A DNA stretch of 64,000 bases, from the NCBI GenBank assembly GCA_934102355.1, contig CAKOSO010000001.1:186001-250000 (forward strand), read 5' to 3'. Within the stretch, counting starts at the first letter, position 1. Each line of letters starts with the position of its first letter. Below are positions 19,301 to 28,043 of the stretch, one piece after another. A program made the position numbers and the translations under genes. The notes under the pieces are model-generated. The model was not told the origin of the DNA, made no database searches, and saw only the letters and a list, made by a program, of their open reading frames with translations. This DNA comes from an uncultured Bacilli bacterium (GTDB lineage Bacteria; Bacillota_I; Bacilli_A; RF39; UBA660).

Positions 19301-19711
19301 AATCGCAAATCCTGTTTTACTTGTCGCATAAATATCACTATGATCGCCCATAATTGATAAAGCATGAGTAGCAACAGTTCTAGCAGCAACATTTATAACA
19401 CATGGAAGTAACTCACCAGCTATTTTATACATATTAGGTATCATAAGAAGAAGACCTTGACTAGCAGTATAAGTAGTAGCTAAAACACCAGCTTGTAATG
19501 CACCATGAACTGTAGCAATTGCCCCAGCTTCACTTTGCATTTCAACAACTTTAACTTTCGATGAAAAAAAGTTCTCATCTCCATTACTAGAAAACAAATC
19601 AACATTTTCAGCCATTGTAGAAGCAGGAGTTATCGGATAAATACCAGCAAGTTCACTAAATTTATAAGAAGCAATACTACATGCCATATTTCCATCCATT
19701 ACTTTTTTCAT
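16370..19711 (-). CDS. nifJ: Pyruvate:ferredoxin (flavodoxin) oxidoreductase, single-chain
   Basis: This enzyme decarboxylates pyruvate to acetyl-CoA, CO2 and reduced ferredoxin, and is typical of anaerobes. The domain order is classical. The N-terminal pyrimidine-binding domain has YPITPASTMAE. A gamma/transketolase C-like domain follows. Two 4Fe-4S clusters are CIMCNLCSFVCP and CTGCNLCAGICP. The TPP-binding domain has GACAGCGETPY and GDGWAYDIGFGGLDH, then a late conserved Cys near YAPCIAHG. The 1113 residues are slightly short against the usual 1170-1200, mostly in loops. It is monocistronic with its own terminator and pairs functionally with ppdK. Confidence 0.97.
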   Translation of the reverse strand: MKKVMDGNMACSIASYKFSELAGIYPITPASTMAENVDLFSSNGDENFFSSKVKVVEMQSEAGAIATVHGALQAGVLATTYTASQGLLLMIPNMYKIAGELLPCVINVAARTVATHALSIMGDHSDIYATSKTGFAILASSSVDEIMANTSVAYLSSLKGRVPFVNFFDGFRTSHEYRNVDVLNFDKVKKLIPLDSLEEFRKRGLSTEKPTTRGTNMGDQIYFQEVEARNGYYNKFPDIVNDYMMELNKISGLDIKPFNYYGDKNASKVIVAMGSVCETIKETIDFIKDDVGLIEVHLYRPFSVKYLKNVLPKSVKKIAVLDRVKDFGADGEPLYKDVVVALKDLNIEICGGRYGLSSKDTTSGDIYALYKFLDNNSREFTLGITDDITNLSIKRADINLDNNCDEILIYGYGSDGMITTSKDILTMVASNTKKEVQGYFEYDSKKSGGVTKSHLRFSNNKIRSSYYVTNPSVVVVSKDSYMNKYDVINNIKDNGILIVNTSKGDIDFINKSTLDILKKKNIKFYVIDASSIARKNNIPNKISMIMECTILYLTRMIDYKKVIKLIKGSIVNHFSKKGDDVVNSNINAIDDVISNIKEVNVNSINPIEDRLYNTLFDKIFYAKGNDIPVSSFVSSCDGVFDAGMSKYEKRGISDITPCYSKDKCIMCNLCSFVCPHGVIRPYLLDEKEVENAPSAVLNDLKDANIKDKNYKYTVGISVRDCTGCNLCAGICPTKALEMVKNSLKEEEKNEYLNTVSEKSILPIETVKNSQFRNPKFAFSGACAGCGETPYLKLLTQLFGDDLMIANATGCSSIYGGEVPGTPYNVCFINSLFEDNAEFGLGIKLGSNVLNDRIKNMFRENYKKLNKKNKELAKLYLDNDSKEIKEKVYNEFDYDNFKEIIPYKKDIKEKTVWCVGGDGWAYDIGFGGLDHVISLNDDVNILVLDTEVYSNTGGQASKSTRYGATAKFANDGKKTNKKDLAHIALTYPNCYVATISLGANYMQTIRALKEASEHKGPSIVIAYAPCIAHGIKNGMKDSILEEKLATDSGYFPLFRYNPDTKVMSLDSKADFSKYQDFLKKENRYNVSVAGDSCKIQEEDSIRKYEILEEASKEK

Positions 19712-19736
19712 AAAATCACCTATATAAATTATAGCA

Positions 19737-19771
19737 GAAAAAAAAGTAAATAGAAATAAAACTATTTACTT
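19737..19771 (-). terminator. Terminator of the TasA-like cluster
   Basis: Minus strand: a perfect 10-bp stem AAGTAAATAG/CTATTTACTT with an 8-base loop is followed by eight Ts, just after the stop of the third TasA-like gene. Confidence 0.9.
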
Positions 19772-19773
19772 AA

Positions 19774-20499
19774 TTACTCACTAATTTGACTAAATGCTTC
19801 ACTATAACTACTAAATCCAGAACTTTGAACAGCTTCAGCTCTTAACTTTATAACAAAATTACCCATAGTATCAATATATGAATTTTCCCAATTAGATGGA
19901 ACAACAATATTGGTAAACAATGTATAAGTACTTCCCTCAGTAGTAGGATTACCCATATTTGCAACAAAAACTAATTTACTTATTGAACTAGAACTAGTAT
20001 CAAGAGTAAATGTGCTAGTGTTAAAAGCAATTGTCATTGCAGTTGTATTAGATATATAGTTATACCTATAATCACTAAATGCTTTATCAGTAGTTTTATA
20101 TGGAACACCAGGAATGAGTTTTGAAGTTACTGGATTATTATTTAAATTATAAGTTGGGTCATAACTAATTGTATTTGCAATATTCATAAGTCTATCTCTA
20201 TCAGTTATTAATTCATTAGTATCAGCATCATAAAATTCAACAATAACTCTTACATAAGGATTACCTTTTTCAACCTTGACAGTTGGATCTTTAATAATAG
20301 TAGTTCCAGGTAAATAAGATACTTCAACATTACTATTAAAACTAGGTTCACTAAAGGATATTTTTACATTTCCAAGTTCAAATTTACTTAACGAACTATT
20401 AGGAATATAAGTAAAAAAAGAATAAGTAACACCAATAACAACACCAATTAATAAAAGAGCAGCTATAGAAACAATAACAATCCTTAAAGTTTTATTCAT
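19774..20499 (-). CDS. TasA/camelysin-like exported protein (third of three)
   Basis: This 241-residue protein has an N-terminal hydrophobic helix (about 7-28) ending GVTYSFFTY, the kind of site found in SipW-dependent proteins. A beta-rich domain of TasA/CalY type follows (GNVKISFSEP near the mature start, then PYVRVIVEFYD). In Bacillus such proteins form matrix or spore-surface fibres after processing by SipW. No sipW-type peptidase is visible in this window. It is last in a tandem cluster of three similar genes with 9-base gaps and shares the terminator behind it. Confidence 0.7.
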   Translation of the reverse strand: MNKTLRIVIVSIAALLLIGVVIGVTYSFFTYIPNSSLSKFELGNVKISFSEPSFNSNVEVSYLPGTTIIKDPTVKVEKGNPYVRVIVEFYDADTNELITDRDRLMNIANTISYDPTYNLNNNPVTSKLIPGVPYKTTDKAFSDYRYNYISNTTAMTIAFNTSTFTLDTSSSSISKLVFVANMGNPTTEGSTYTLFTNIVVPSNWENSYIDTMGNFVIKLRAEAVQSSGFSSYSEAFSQISE

Positions 20500-20508
20500 A
20501 ATTACCTC

Positions 20509-20955
20509 CTACCAAGCCTTCCATGCACTACTATAAGAATCATAATTCCTTACAGTTCCATTACTATCTACATAACTAGCATCAATAGATTCAGCATACA
20601 TAATTAATCTACCATTCCCACTTAAATTACCAATAGAAGATGTAGCATACCCAGCTGAAACAGCTTCAATATAATAGTAGTAATCTCCACTCTTAACCCA
20701 TTTTTCGTTCATGTTAGATACAGTAGCATCCCCATTTTCAAAAGCTAGAAACACTCTTATATATGCACTAGTTGTACCAGTATTTTTAACAGCATAATTA
20801 TTAACATCAATTGCTATCTCATTATTAAGAGGAACAAAACTTTTATCTATCTCACTCTTTGAAGTTAAAAAAGCATATGTTCCAGAAATAGCGAAACAAA
20901 CAAAAGCAGCAAAAACAAACAAAAATATAATTATTAGGATTTTCTTTTTATTCAT
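20509..20955 (-). CDS. Short TasA/camelysin-like exported protein (second of three)
   Basis: This 148-residue protein has a long N-terminal hydrophobic segment (about 5-26) ending ISGTYAFLTSKSEI, the clearest SipW-type signal of the three. A short beta-rich domain with SAYIRVFLAFENG follows. It is about 80-90 residues shorter than its neighbours, so it may be a minor or anchoring subunit, like TapA relative to TasA; that role is a guess. It is flanked by two relatives and has a good ribosome site. Confidence 0.65.
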   Translation of the reverse strand: MNKKKILIIIFLFVFAAFVCFAISGTYAFLTSKSEIDKSFVPLNNEIAIDVNNYAVKNTGTTSAYIRVFLAFENGDATVSNMNEKWVKSGDYYYYIEAVSAGYATSSIGNLSGNGRLIMYAESIDASYVDSNGTVRNYDSYSSAWKAW

Positions 20956-20964
20956 AAATTCCTC

Positions 20965-21648
20965 CTAACTTCCAAAGTTATCATTATAAACATTTGTTAA
21001 TTTATCTTTTAATGTATCACCAGTTAAAGTTAAATTACTAAATTGAACACCTAGACCAATAACTTTTACACTAAATTCTTTATTAAGTGAATTTTCGAAC
21101 GCAGTAGCACATAAAGTATAATCACCAGCGAAACATCCTTCCATAACTGATTCGAATTTTATTGATTGAAAAGCAACTGAAGTAGTTTCATTTTGTGCTA
21201 ATACACCATTGTTTTTTATATATGCATAAACTACTGTATATTTCTTTGAAGTTTCATCTTTTGTTGAATTTATCTCTATCCAGTCACTACTTAAACTATT
21301 TACAGCAAAAAAACTTCCATACCCTTGACCAATCTCATCATCAGTAGTTGTCCTAATAATTTCATAAGGTATTTCAACAACTAAAAACACATAAGCATCA
21401 ACTGAACCCTTGTTTTTTATTTTAGGATTAACGATAATACTCTCATTTGCTCTTATATTATAACTTTCGTTTTTTAAATCGGTAGTAGTTTCAACAACTA
21501 AACTACCTTTTCTAAAGGTATTAGATACAGTATCAGTTTGACTTATAAAGTAAGCAATTGCACCACCTACTACACAAGCAATCAAAAGAAGCCCTAATCC
21601 CATAAATATAAAAATTGTACCTTTTTTAGAAATAACTTCTTCTTTCAT
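20965..21648 (-). CDS. TasA/camelysin-like exported protein (first of three)
   Basis: This 227-residue protein has an N-terminal membrane segment (about 10-33) ending GAIAYFISQTDTVSNTF, matching the YF-x-D/S pattern after SipW-type signals. A beta-sandwich-like domain follows with VDAYVFLVVEIPYE, equivalent to the AYIRVFL and PYVRVIV blocks of the two downstream genes. This shared strand supports common ancestry. It leads the three-gene cluster. Confidence 0.68.
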   Translation of the reverse strand: MKEEVISKKGTIFIFMGLGLLLIACVVGGAIAYFISQTDTVSNTFRKGSLVVETTTDLKNESYNIRANESIIVNPKIKNKGSVDAYVFLVVEIPYEIIRTTTDDEIGQGYGSFFAVNSLSSDWIEINSTKDETSKKYTVVYAYIKNNGVLAQNETTSVAFQSIKFESVMEGCFAGDYTLCATAFENSLNKEFSVKVIGLGVQFSNLTLTGDTLKDKLTNVYNDNFGS

Positions 21649-21711
21649 ATTACCTCTCCTATACTATCACAATAAGTCTAACATAAATTTATTTAAAAAT
21701 AAATAACTAAA

Positions 21712-23712
<2,001 letters not shown>

Positions 23713-23716
23713 TTAT

Positions 23717-23725
23717 ATTATATCA
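23717..23725 (-). promoter_or_regulatory. Extended -10 promoter element of ligA
   Basis: Minus strand: TGATATAAT is an extended -10 (TGnTATAAT) about 25 bases before the ligA start. No convincing -35 is seen, as is usual for extended -10 promoters. Confidence 0.45.
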
Positions 23726-23766
23726 TAAAGACAAGCTTAATAAAATCAAAAAATAAACAAGTACAT

Positions 23767-23797
23767 AAAAAAACCTATAACATAAAATATTATAGGT
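23767..23797 (-). terminator. Terminator hairpin, also covering the ribosome site of the plus-strand gene
   Basis: Minus strand: stem ACCTATAA/TTATAGGT with a nine-base loop is followed by seven Ts, suitable to end the spoVID-ysxE transcript before ligA. On the plus strand the same hairpin contains the AGGT of the ribosome site of the small gene at 23804. Confidence 0.65.
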
Positions 23798-23803
23798 GAT
23801 AAC

Positions 23804-24019
23804 ATGTTTAACAATAAACATAGCTTCTTTTGTAGATGTAATAATTGTAAGAATAAAAGAAGAAACAATGGATGTTACATAGGAATGCTAGGATTCATTC
23901 TTTTAATTATTTTCTATCAAGCATTTATAACCATTTTCTTTACATTTACTTATAATGCTATTTTACTTTTTATTGAACTAATTCTACTCATCATTCTTAG
24001 TATCGGAATAATACTTTGA
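23804..24019 (+). CDS. Small cysteine-containing membrane protein
   Basis: This 71-residue plus-strand frame has a good AGGTGAT ribosome site. Its N-terminus is basic with HSFFCRCNNCKNKRR, which could be a metal knuckle, and two hydrophobic helices follow (about 26-48 and 50-71). No family is recognised. Its last 36 bases overlap the 3' end of the ysxE-like gene on the other strand. The ribosome site and clear topology favour a real gene, but its small size and overlap leave doubt. Confidence 0.5.
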   Translation: MFNNKHSFFCRCNNCKNKRRNNGCYIGMLGFILLIIFYQAFITIFFTFTYNAILLFIELILLIILSIGIIL

Positions 24020-24889
24020 TATTATTTTTTCAGTTTTATAAACATAATCAAGTACATCATTTACATTCCTAACACTTACAAATTCATCATTTTGAAAACT
24101 TACCTTTTCTGGTATAGAAATAAGTATAAAAAGTAACCTTCTCTCATCATCACTAAGGGGATATCTTTTTTCATATAAATCAAGTAAATACTCAAAATCT
24201 ACATTTTTATATTCTTTTTTATAAAAATTATATAAATCATATATAGGAGAAGAATAATATGCCTTATCCCAACTAATAAGAGTACTTCTATCTCCTTTTA
24301 TTAAATGATCAAGTTCCAAATTATTATTATTAAGCACTACCCTTTTCCTTGTTTTATCTTTAATCTCATCATACCATTCATCAAGTTCATTACTACAAAA
24401 ATTTATAGCAGAATATATCTTTGATATATTTCTTACTAATAAATACTCACTTGGAGACATATATATTTCTTCATCAATTAAATTATTTAAATCATTATAA
24501 AAATCGCTTAAGTTATCAAGTTCTTTAGCAAGTTTTTCATATTCTTTCTTATAATCATCCAAAGTAGTATTTTCATAATGAGTAGTTTTAACATGAAGCA
24601 TACTAGTCATTCCAATTAAGTCCTCTGCCCTTTCCTCTTTTGGTACAGAAAAATCTTCATAGAACTTAAATATATCATAATTATCATCACTTGACTCATT
24701 AAATACTTCAGGATAATAATTAAAACTTCTACTTCTTAAATACTTATACAAATTTCTAGAATTATTACTTCTTTTTTTTATTGCATAAGTATTATTCTTA
24801 TCCTTTACTACAACAACACTTTTATATTTTTTATAATATAAAGGATGTATATTATATTTCTTCAAAAATTCTTTTATTTCATTCATCAT
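23984..24889 (-). CDS. CotS/YsxE-like kinase-fold spore coat-associated protein
   Basis: This 301-residue protein has the aminoglycoside phosphotransferase-like layout of the CotS/YutH/YsxE group: an N-terminal lobe with a strand pair and Lys (VVVVKDKNNTYAIKKR), a helical insert, and a C-terminal region with WDKAYYSSPIYDLYNFYK in place of the kinase DxD region. Relatives in Bacillus are spore coat or cortex-associated and often lack kinase activity. It overlaps the end of a spoVID-like gene by 11 bases, reproducing the spoVID-ysxE pair. This context supports the call more than sequence alone. Confidence 0.72.
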   Translation of the reverse strand: MMNEIKEFLKKYNIHPLYYKKYKSVVVVKDKNNTYAIKKRSNNSRNLYKYLRSRSFNYYPEVFNESSDDNYDIFKFYEDFSVPKEERAEDLIGMTSMLHVKTTHYENTTLDDYKKEYEKLAKELDNLSDFYNDLNNLIDEEIYMSPSEYLLVRNISKIYSAINFCSNELDEWYDEIKDKTRKRVVLNNNNLELDHLIKGDRSTLISWDKAYYSSPIYDLYNFYKKEYKNVDFEYLLDLYEKRYPLSDDERRLLFILISIPEKVSFQNDEFVSVRNVNDVLDYVYKTEKIISKYYSDTKNDE

Positions 24890-25586
24890 TACCAGCTGGA
24901 ATAATTAATTTAGTACCAACATTTAGATTATCTAAATCATTATAATCCATTAAATCAAACTTTGAAACTTTATATTTTTCAAGTATTGATTCAATAGTAT
25001 CCTCTTCTTTATATAAATAAACTGAATAAGTACGATACTCTTCATCACCATCAAAACTTAATAAACTTGGATTACTTTCATTTATAACATTTAACGGCTC
25101 TATTACATCACGTTCTTCTAAAGTAACAGATTTTTCATTTTTTTCTTCTTTTTCCTTCATATCATTTAACTCTTCTCTTTTATCATTTACCTTATCTACT
25201 TTAATCTCATTTTTACTTAAAATCTCATCAATCTTATCATTTAAAACTTCAATACGTTCTTTTCTTTCCAAATTATCAATAGATACACTAATACTAACTC
25301 TTAATTTGTCATCACCAACTACTTCATAATTAAAATCATCAATGTCAATAAAAGAACCGCTTGTGTCATAATCTTCACTAATTGCTATTTCACATGGAAT
25401 TTTATAGCTATAATTTTCTTCCAATGCACTTGATTTCATCATTTTATAGCTACCTTTAATATAAAAGTTTCCTTTCACTAAATTAACTTCTTTCATTGAT
25501 AAATCATTATCAAGTGATATACCTGTTATTTCACCAATCACAGTTTTAAAAGTTATATCTTTACTAAATGGTATTATTTGTTTCAT
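24879..25586 (-). CDS. SpoVID-like spore coat morphogenetic protein with C-terminal LysM
   Basis: SpoVID drives encasement of the forespore by the coat and is tethered through SpoIVA. The 235 residues show an N-terminal beta-rich domain starting KQIIPFSKDITFKTVIGEI and containing FYIKGSYK, like the SpoVID N-terminal domain. A charged Glu/Lys linker (about 135-180) and a C-terminal LysM (EEDTIESILEKYKVSKFDLMD...LNVGTKLIIP) follow. It is much shorter than Bacillus SpoVID (575 residues), mainly in the linker. The ATG follows GGGAG; a GTG two codons earlier lies in that site. Confidence 0.75.
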   Translation of the reverse strand: MKQIIPFSKDITFKTVIGEITGISLDNDLSMKEVNLVKGNFYIKGSYKMMKSSALEENYSYKIPCEIAISEDYDTSGSFIDIDDFNYEVVGDDKLRVSISVSIDNLERKERIEVLNDKIDEILSKNEIKVDKVNDKREELNDMKEKEEKNEKSVTLEERDVIEPLNVINESNPSLLSFDGDEEYRTYSVYLYKEEDTIESILEKYKVSKFDLMDYNDLDNLNVGTKLIIPAGNDE

Positions 25587-25610
25587 AAACACTCTCCCTC
25601 ATATCACTTA

Positions 25611-25640
25611 AATATATGAATCGATAAATAAAAAAGAACC
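25611..25640 (-). promoter_or_regulatory. Candidate mother-cell (SigE-like) promoter of spoVID-ysxE
   Basis: Minus strand: GTTCTTT, 14 bases, then CATATATTTAA. The -10-like part resembles the SigE consensus CATACAnT, and the same arrangement occurs before spoIVA (31907-31935). The -35-like part overlaps the lon terminator, so this is tentative. Confidence 0.35.
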
Positions 25641-25661
25641 AGTTTAATTAAACTAGTTCTA
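25629..25661 (-). terminator. Terminator overlapping the end of lon
   Basis: Minus strand: an 11-bp stem (AGAACTAGTTT pairing with AAACTGGTTCT, one G-T pair) around an AATT loop is followed by six Ts. The lon stop codon is at the loop. Confidence 0.85.
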
Positions 25662-27936
25662 AATATTGAATTATTTCAAAATAATCATCAACTAAGAAGA
25701 ACGCAATATCTTTTTTTATTTCATCTTCTATTTCTTCTAATTCTTTCTTATTAGCTTTTGGGACAAATATCTTTTTTATTCCATTTCTTTTAGCACCAAT
25801 AATTTTTTCTTTTAATCCACCTATTGCTAAAACCTTACCATTTAAAGTAATTTCACCAGTCATACTTATATTTGAAGGTATTTTAATATTTTTAAAAGAG
25901 CTTATTAAAGATGTAGTTATAGCAATACCAGCAGAAGGACCTTCTTTTTTTACAGCACCTTCTGGAACATGTATATGAATATCACTTGTCTCAATCAATT
26001 TATAATCTATTTTTAAATCCTTACATTTACTTTTAATATAACTAAGAGCAATAGTTGCACTCTCTTTAAAAATATCACCTAAAGACCCAGTAAGAATTAT
26101 CTTACCACTACCCTTATAAATAGTTGATTCAAGCTTTAAAATATCTCCTCCAAAAGGAGTATAACTCATACCATTTACAACACCAACTGAAGAAGAATTA
26201 AAATTATTACTGTCATATTTTTCTAATTTTAAATAATAATTTATATCTTTAGCATCTATTTCTTTTTCAAAAGACTGTTCATTTAAATACCCATCTTTTA
26301 TAACTTTTCTAAGTATTTTAGAAATTAATCTTTCAAGTTCTCTTACTCCTGCTTCCTTAGTATATGAATTTATTATCTTTAAAATAGCAGAATCACTTAT
26401 TTTAACATTCTTAAGATTATATTCACTACAAATCTTTGGGATAATATAACTTTTAGCAATATTTAATTTTTCATACTCATTATAACTAGAAAGTTCAATA
26501 ACTTCTAATCTATCCAATAACTCAACAGGAATATTTTCTATATAATTAGCTGTACAAATAAACATAACCTTAGATAAATCATATTCTTCTTCTATATAAT
26601 TATCATAGAATTTTGAGTTTTGTTCTTTATCAAGTACTTCAAGTAAACTAGAAGATGGATCCCCCTTAATATCTTTAGTCATTTTATCGATTTCATCAAT
26701 TACAAAAACAGGATTTATTGTACCAGCTTTCTTCATTCCACTAATAATTCTCCCACTAGAAGATCCAATATACGCCCTTCTATGTCCAACTATTTCAGCA
26801 GGATCATTAACGCCACCAACTGAAATCTTAACATACTTTCTTTTCATTGCATTTGCAATACTTCTAGCAAGAGTAGTTTTTCCAACACCTGGAGGACCAA
26901 CTAAACATAAAACAGGCATTACTTTATTATCAGTATATTTTGAAAGAGCAAGTTGTTCTATTATCCTTTCCTTTATAGAAGAAAGACCAAAGTGAGTTTT
27001 ATTAAGTTCATGAAGTGCAAAAGATAAATCATCATTATCAACTGTCTTATAACTCCAAGGAAGCGATAAAACTTCCTCAATATAATTTCTAATCATTGAA
27101 TAATCAGGGGATACTTTGCTTGTATTCTCTAATTTATCAAGTTCCTTTAAAAGCTTATCTTTAATTCTTTTTGGAGCTTTAACAACTTTAATTCTTTCGC
27201 GAAACTCTTTAAATTCTGAATCCACATCAAGACCAAGTTCCTCTTTAACTACCTTCAATTTTTCATTTAAGTAATATTCTTTTTGCGCTTCTTCAATATT
27301 TTTAGAAACTTTTTCTAAAATATCATCTTCTAACTTTTTAACCTTTTCTTCTAATGCTAAATCATCAAGTAACATAACACATCTATTAGTAACATCAGTT
27401 TCTTTTAAATACTCATATAATCTATTATCAGTTAAATTAAGACTTAAAGGAAGAACATCAGTTATATAATAAAGATCTTTTGATTCATCAAGTTTACTAG
27501 TGTCAATATCTAATGAATTACCACTATCCATAAATTTATTTAATGAATCAAATATTGCTCTTTTATATGCAATCTCTTCAAAATATTCTAAATCATTACC
27601 ATCAACATCATCAATCAAAGCCATTAATGTTTTATTATCTTCACTTATACTTTTTACTTTAACTCTTTCTAACCCTTCAATAACAAGTTTAGTTTTTTTA
27701 TTAGGAAGTTCAATTTTTAAATTAATATAACCAAGTACTGCAACATCAGGGTAATTATTTTCGTTAATTGAAAACTCATCTAGTTGAGGAATAACAAGTA
27801 CATGCTTATTATAATAAGACTCTGCCAAAGATATTAAAGCCATATCTTCTTCTTTAGTAATTTCAAGTCTTATTTCATTATGAGGAAGTAAAATAATATT
27901 TTTTAAAACAAGTACTGGTACATTTGATTTATTCAT
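25648..27936 (-). CDS. lon: ATP-dependent protease La (Lon)
   Basis: Lon is a hexameric ATP-dependent serine protease for misfolded and regulatory proteins. The 762 residues contain the N-terminal LON substrate domain (VPVLVLKNIILLPHNE), a coiled-coil linker, and the AAA+ module with Walker A GPPGVGKTTLA and Walker B PVFVIDEIDKM. The proteolytic domain has the catalytic serine in PEGAVKKEGPSAGIA and the lysine in GLKEKIIGAKRNGI. Length is typical. It sits directly upstream of the spoVID-like gene but has its own terminator. Confidence 0.98.
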   Translation of the reverse strand: MNKSNVPVLVLKNIILLPHNEIRLEITKEEDMALISLAESYYNKHVLVIPQLDEFSINENNYPDVAVLGYINLKIELPNKKTKLVIEGLERVKVKSISEDNKTLMALIDDVDGNDLEYFEEIAYKRAIFDSLNKFMDSGNSLDIDTSKLDESKDLYYITDVLPLSLNLTDNRLYEYLKETDVTNRCVMLLDDLALEEKVKKLEDDILEKVSKNIEEAQKEYYLNEKLKVVKEELGLDVDSEFKEFRERIKVVKAPKRIKDKLLKELDKLENTSKVSPDYSMIRNYIEEVLSLPWSYKTVDNDDLSFALHELNKTHFGLSSIKERIIEQLALSKYTDNKVMPVLCLVGPPGVGKTTLARSIANAMKRKYVKISVGGVNDPAEIVGHRRAYIGSSSGRIISGMKKAGTINPVFVIDEIDKMTKDIKGDPSSSLLEVLDKEQNSKFYDNYIEEEYDLSKVMFICTANYIENIPVELLDRLEVIELSSYNEYEKLNIAKSYIIPKICSEYNLKNVKISDSAILKIINSYTKEAGVRELERLISKILRKVIKDGYLNEQSFEKEIDAKDINYYLKLEKYDSNNFNSSSVGVVNGMSYTPFGGDILKLESTIYKGSGKIILTGSLGDIFKESATIALSYIKSKCKDLKIDYKLIETSDIHIHVPEGAVKKEGPSAGIAITTSLISSFKNIKIPSNISMTGEITLNGKVLAIGGLKEKIIGAKRNGIKKIFVPKANKKELEEIEDEIKKDIAFFLVDDYFEIIQYLELV

Positions 27937-28010
27937 ATTTCCTCCTCATGCAACTTAAAATATACATATTATTATATAAAAAAAAACATTTTTAGCAAGC
28001 ATTTTAAATA

Positions 28011-28039
28011 AAAAAATAAAAAAAGCACAATGTGCTTTT
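28011..28039 (-). terminator. Terminator of the surface protein gene
   Basis: Minus strand: stem AAAAGCAC/GTGCTTTT with a three-base loop is followed by a T-rich tract, a few bases after the stop at 28044. Confidence 0.9.
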
Positions 28040-28043
28040 AAAA

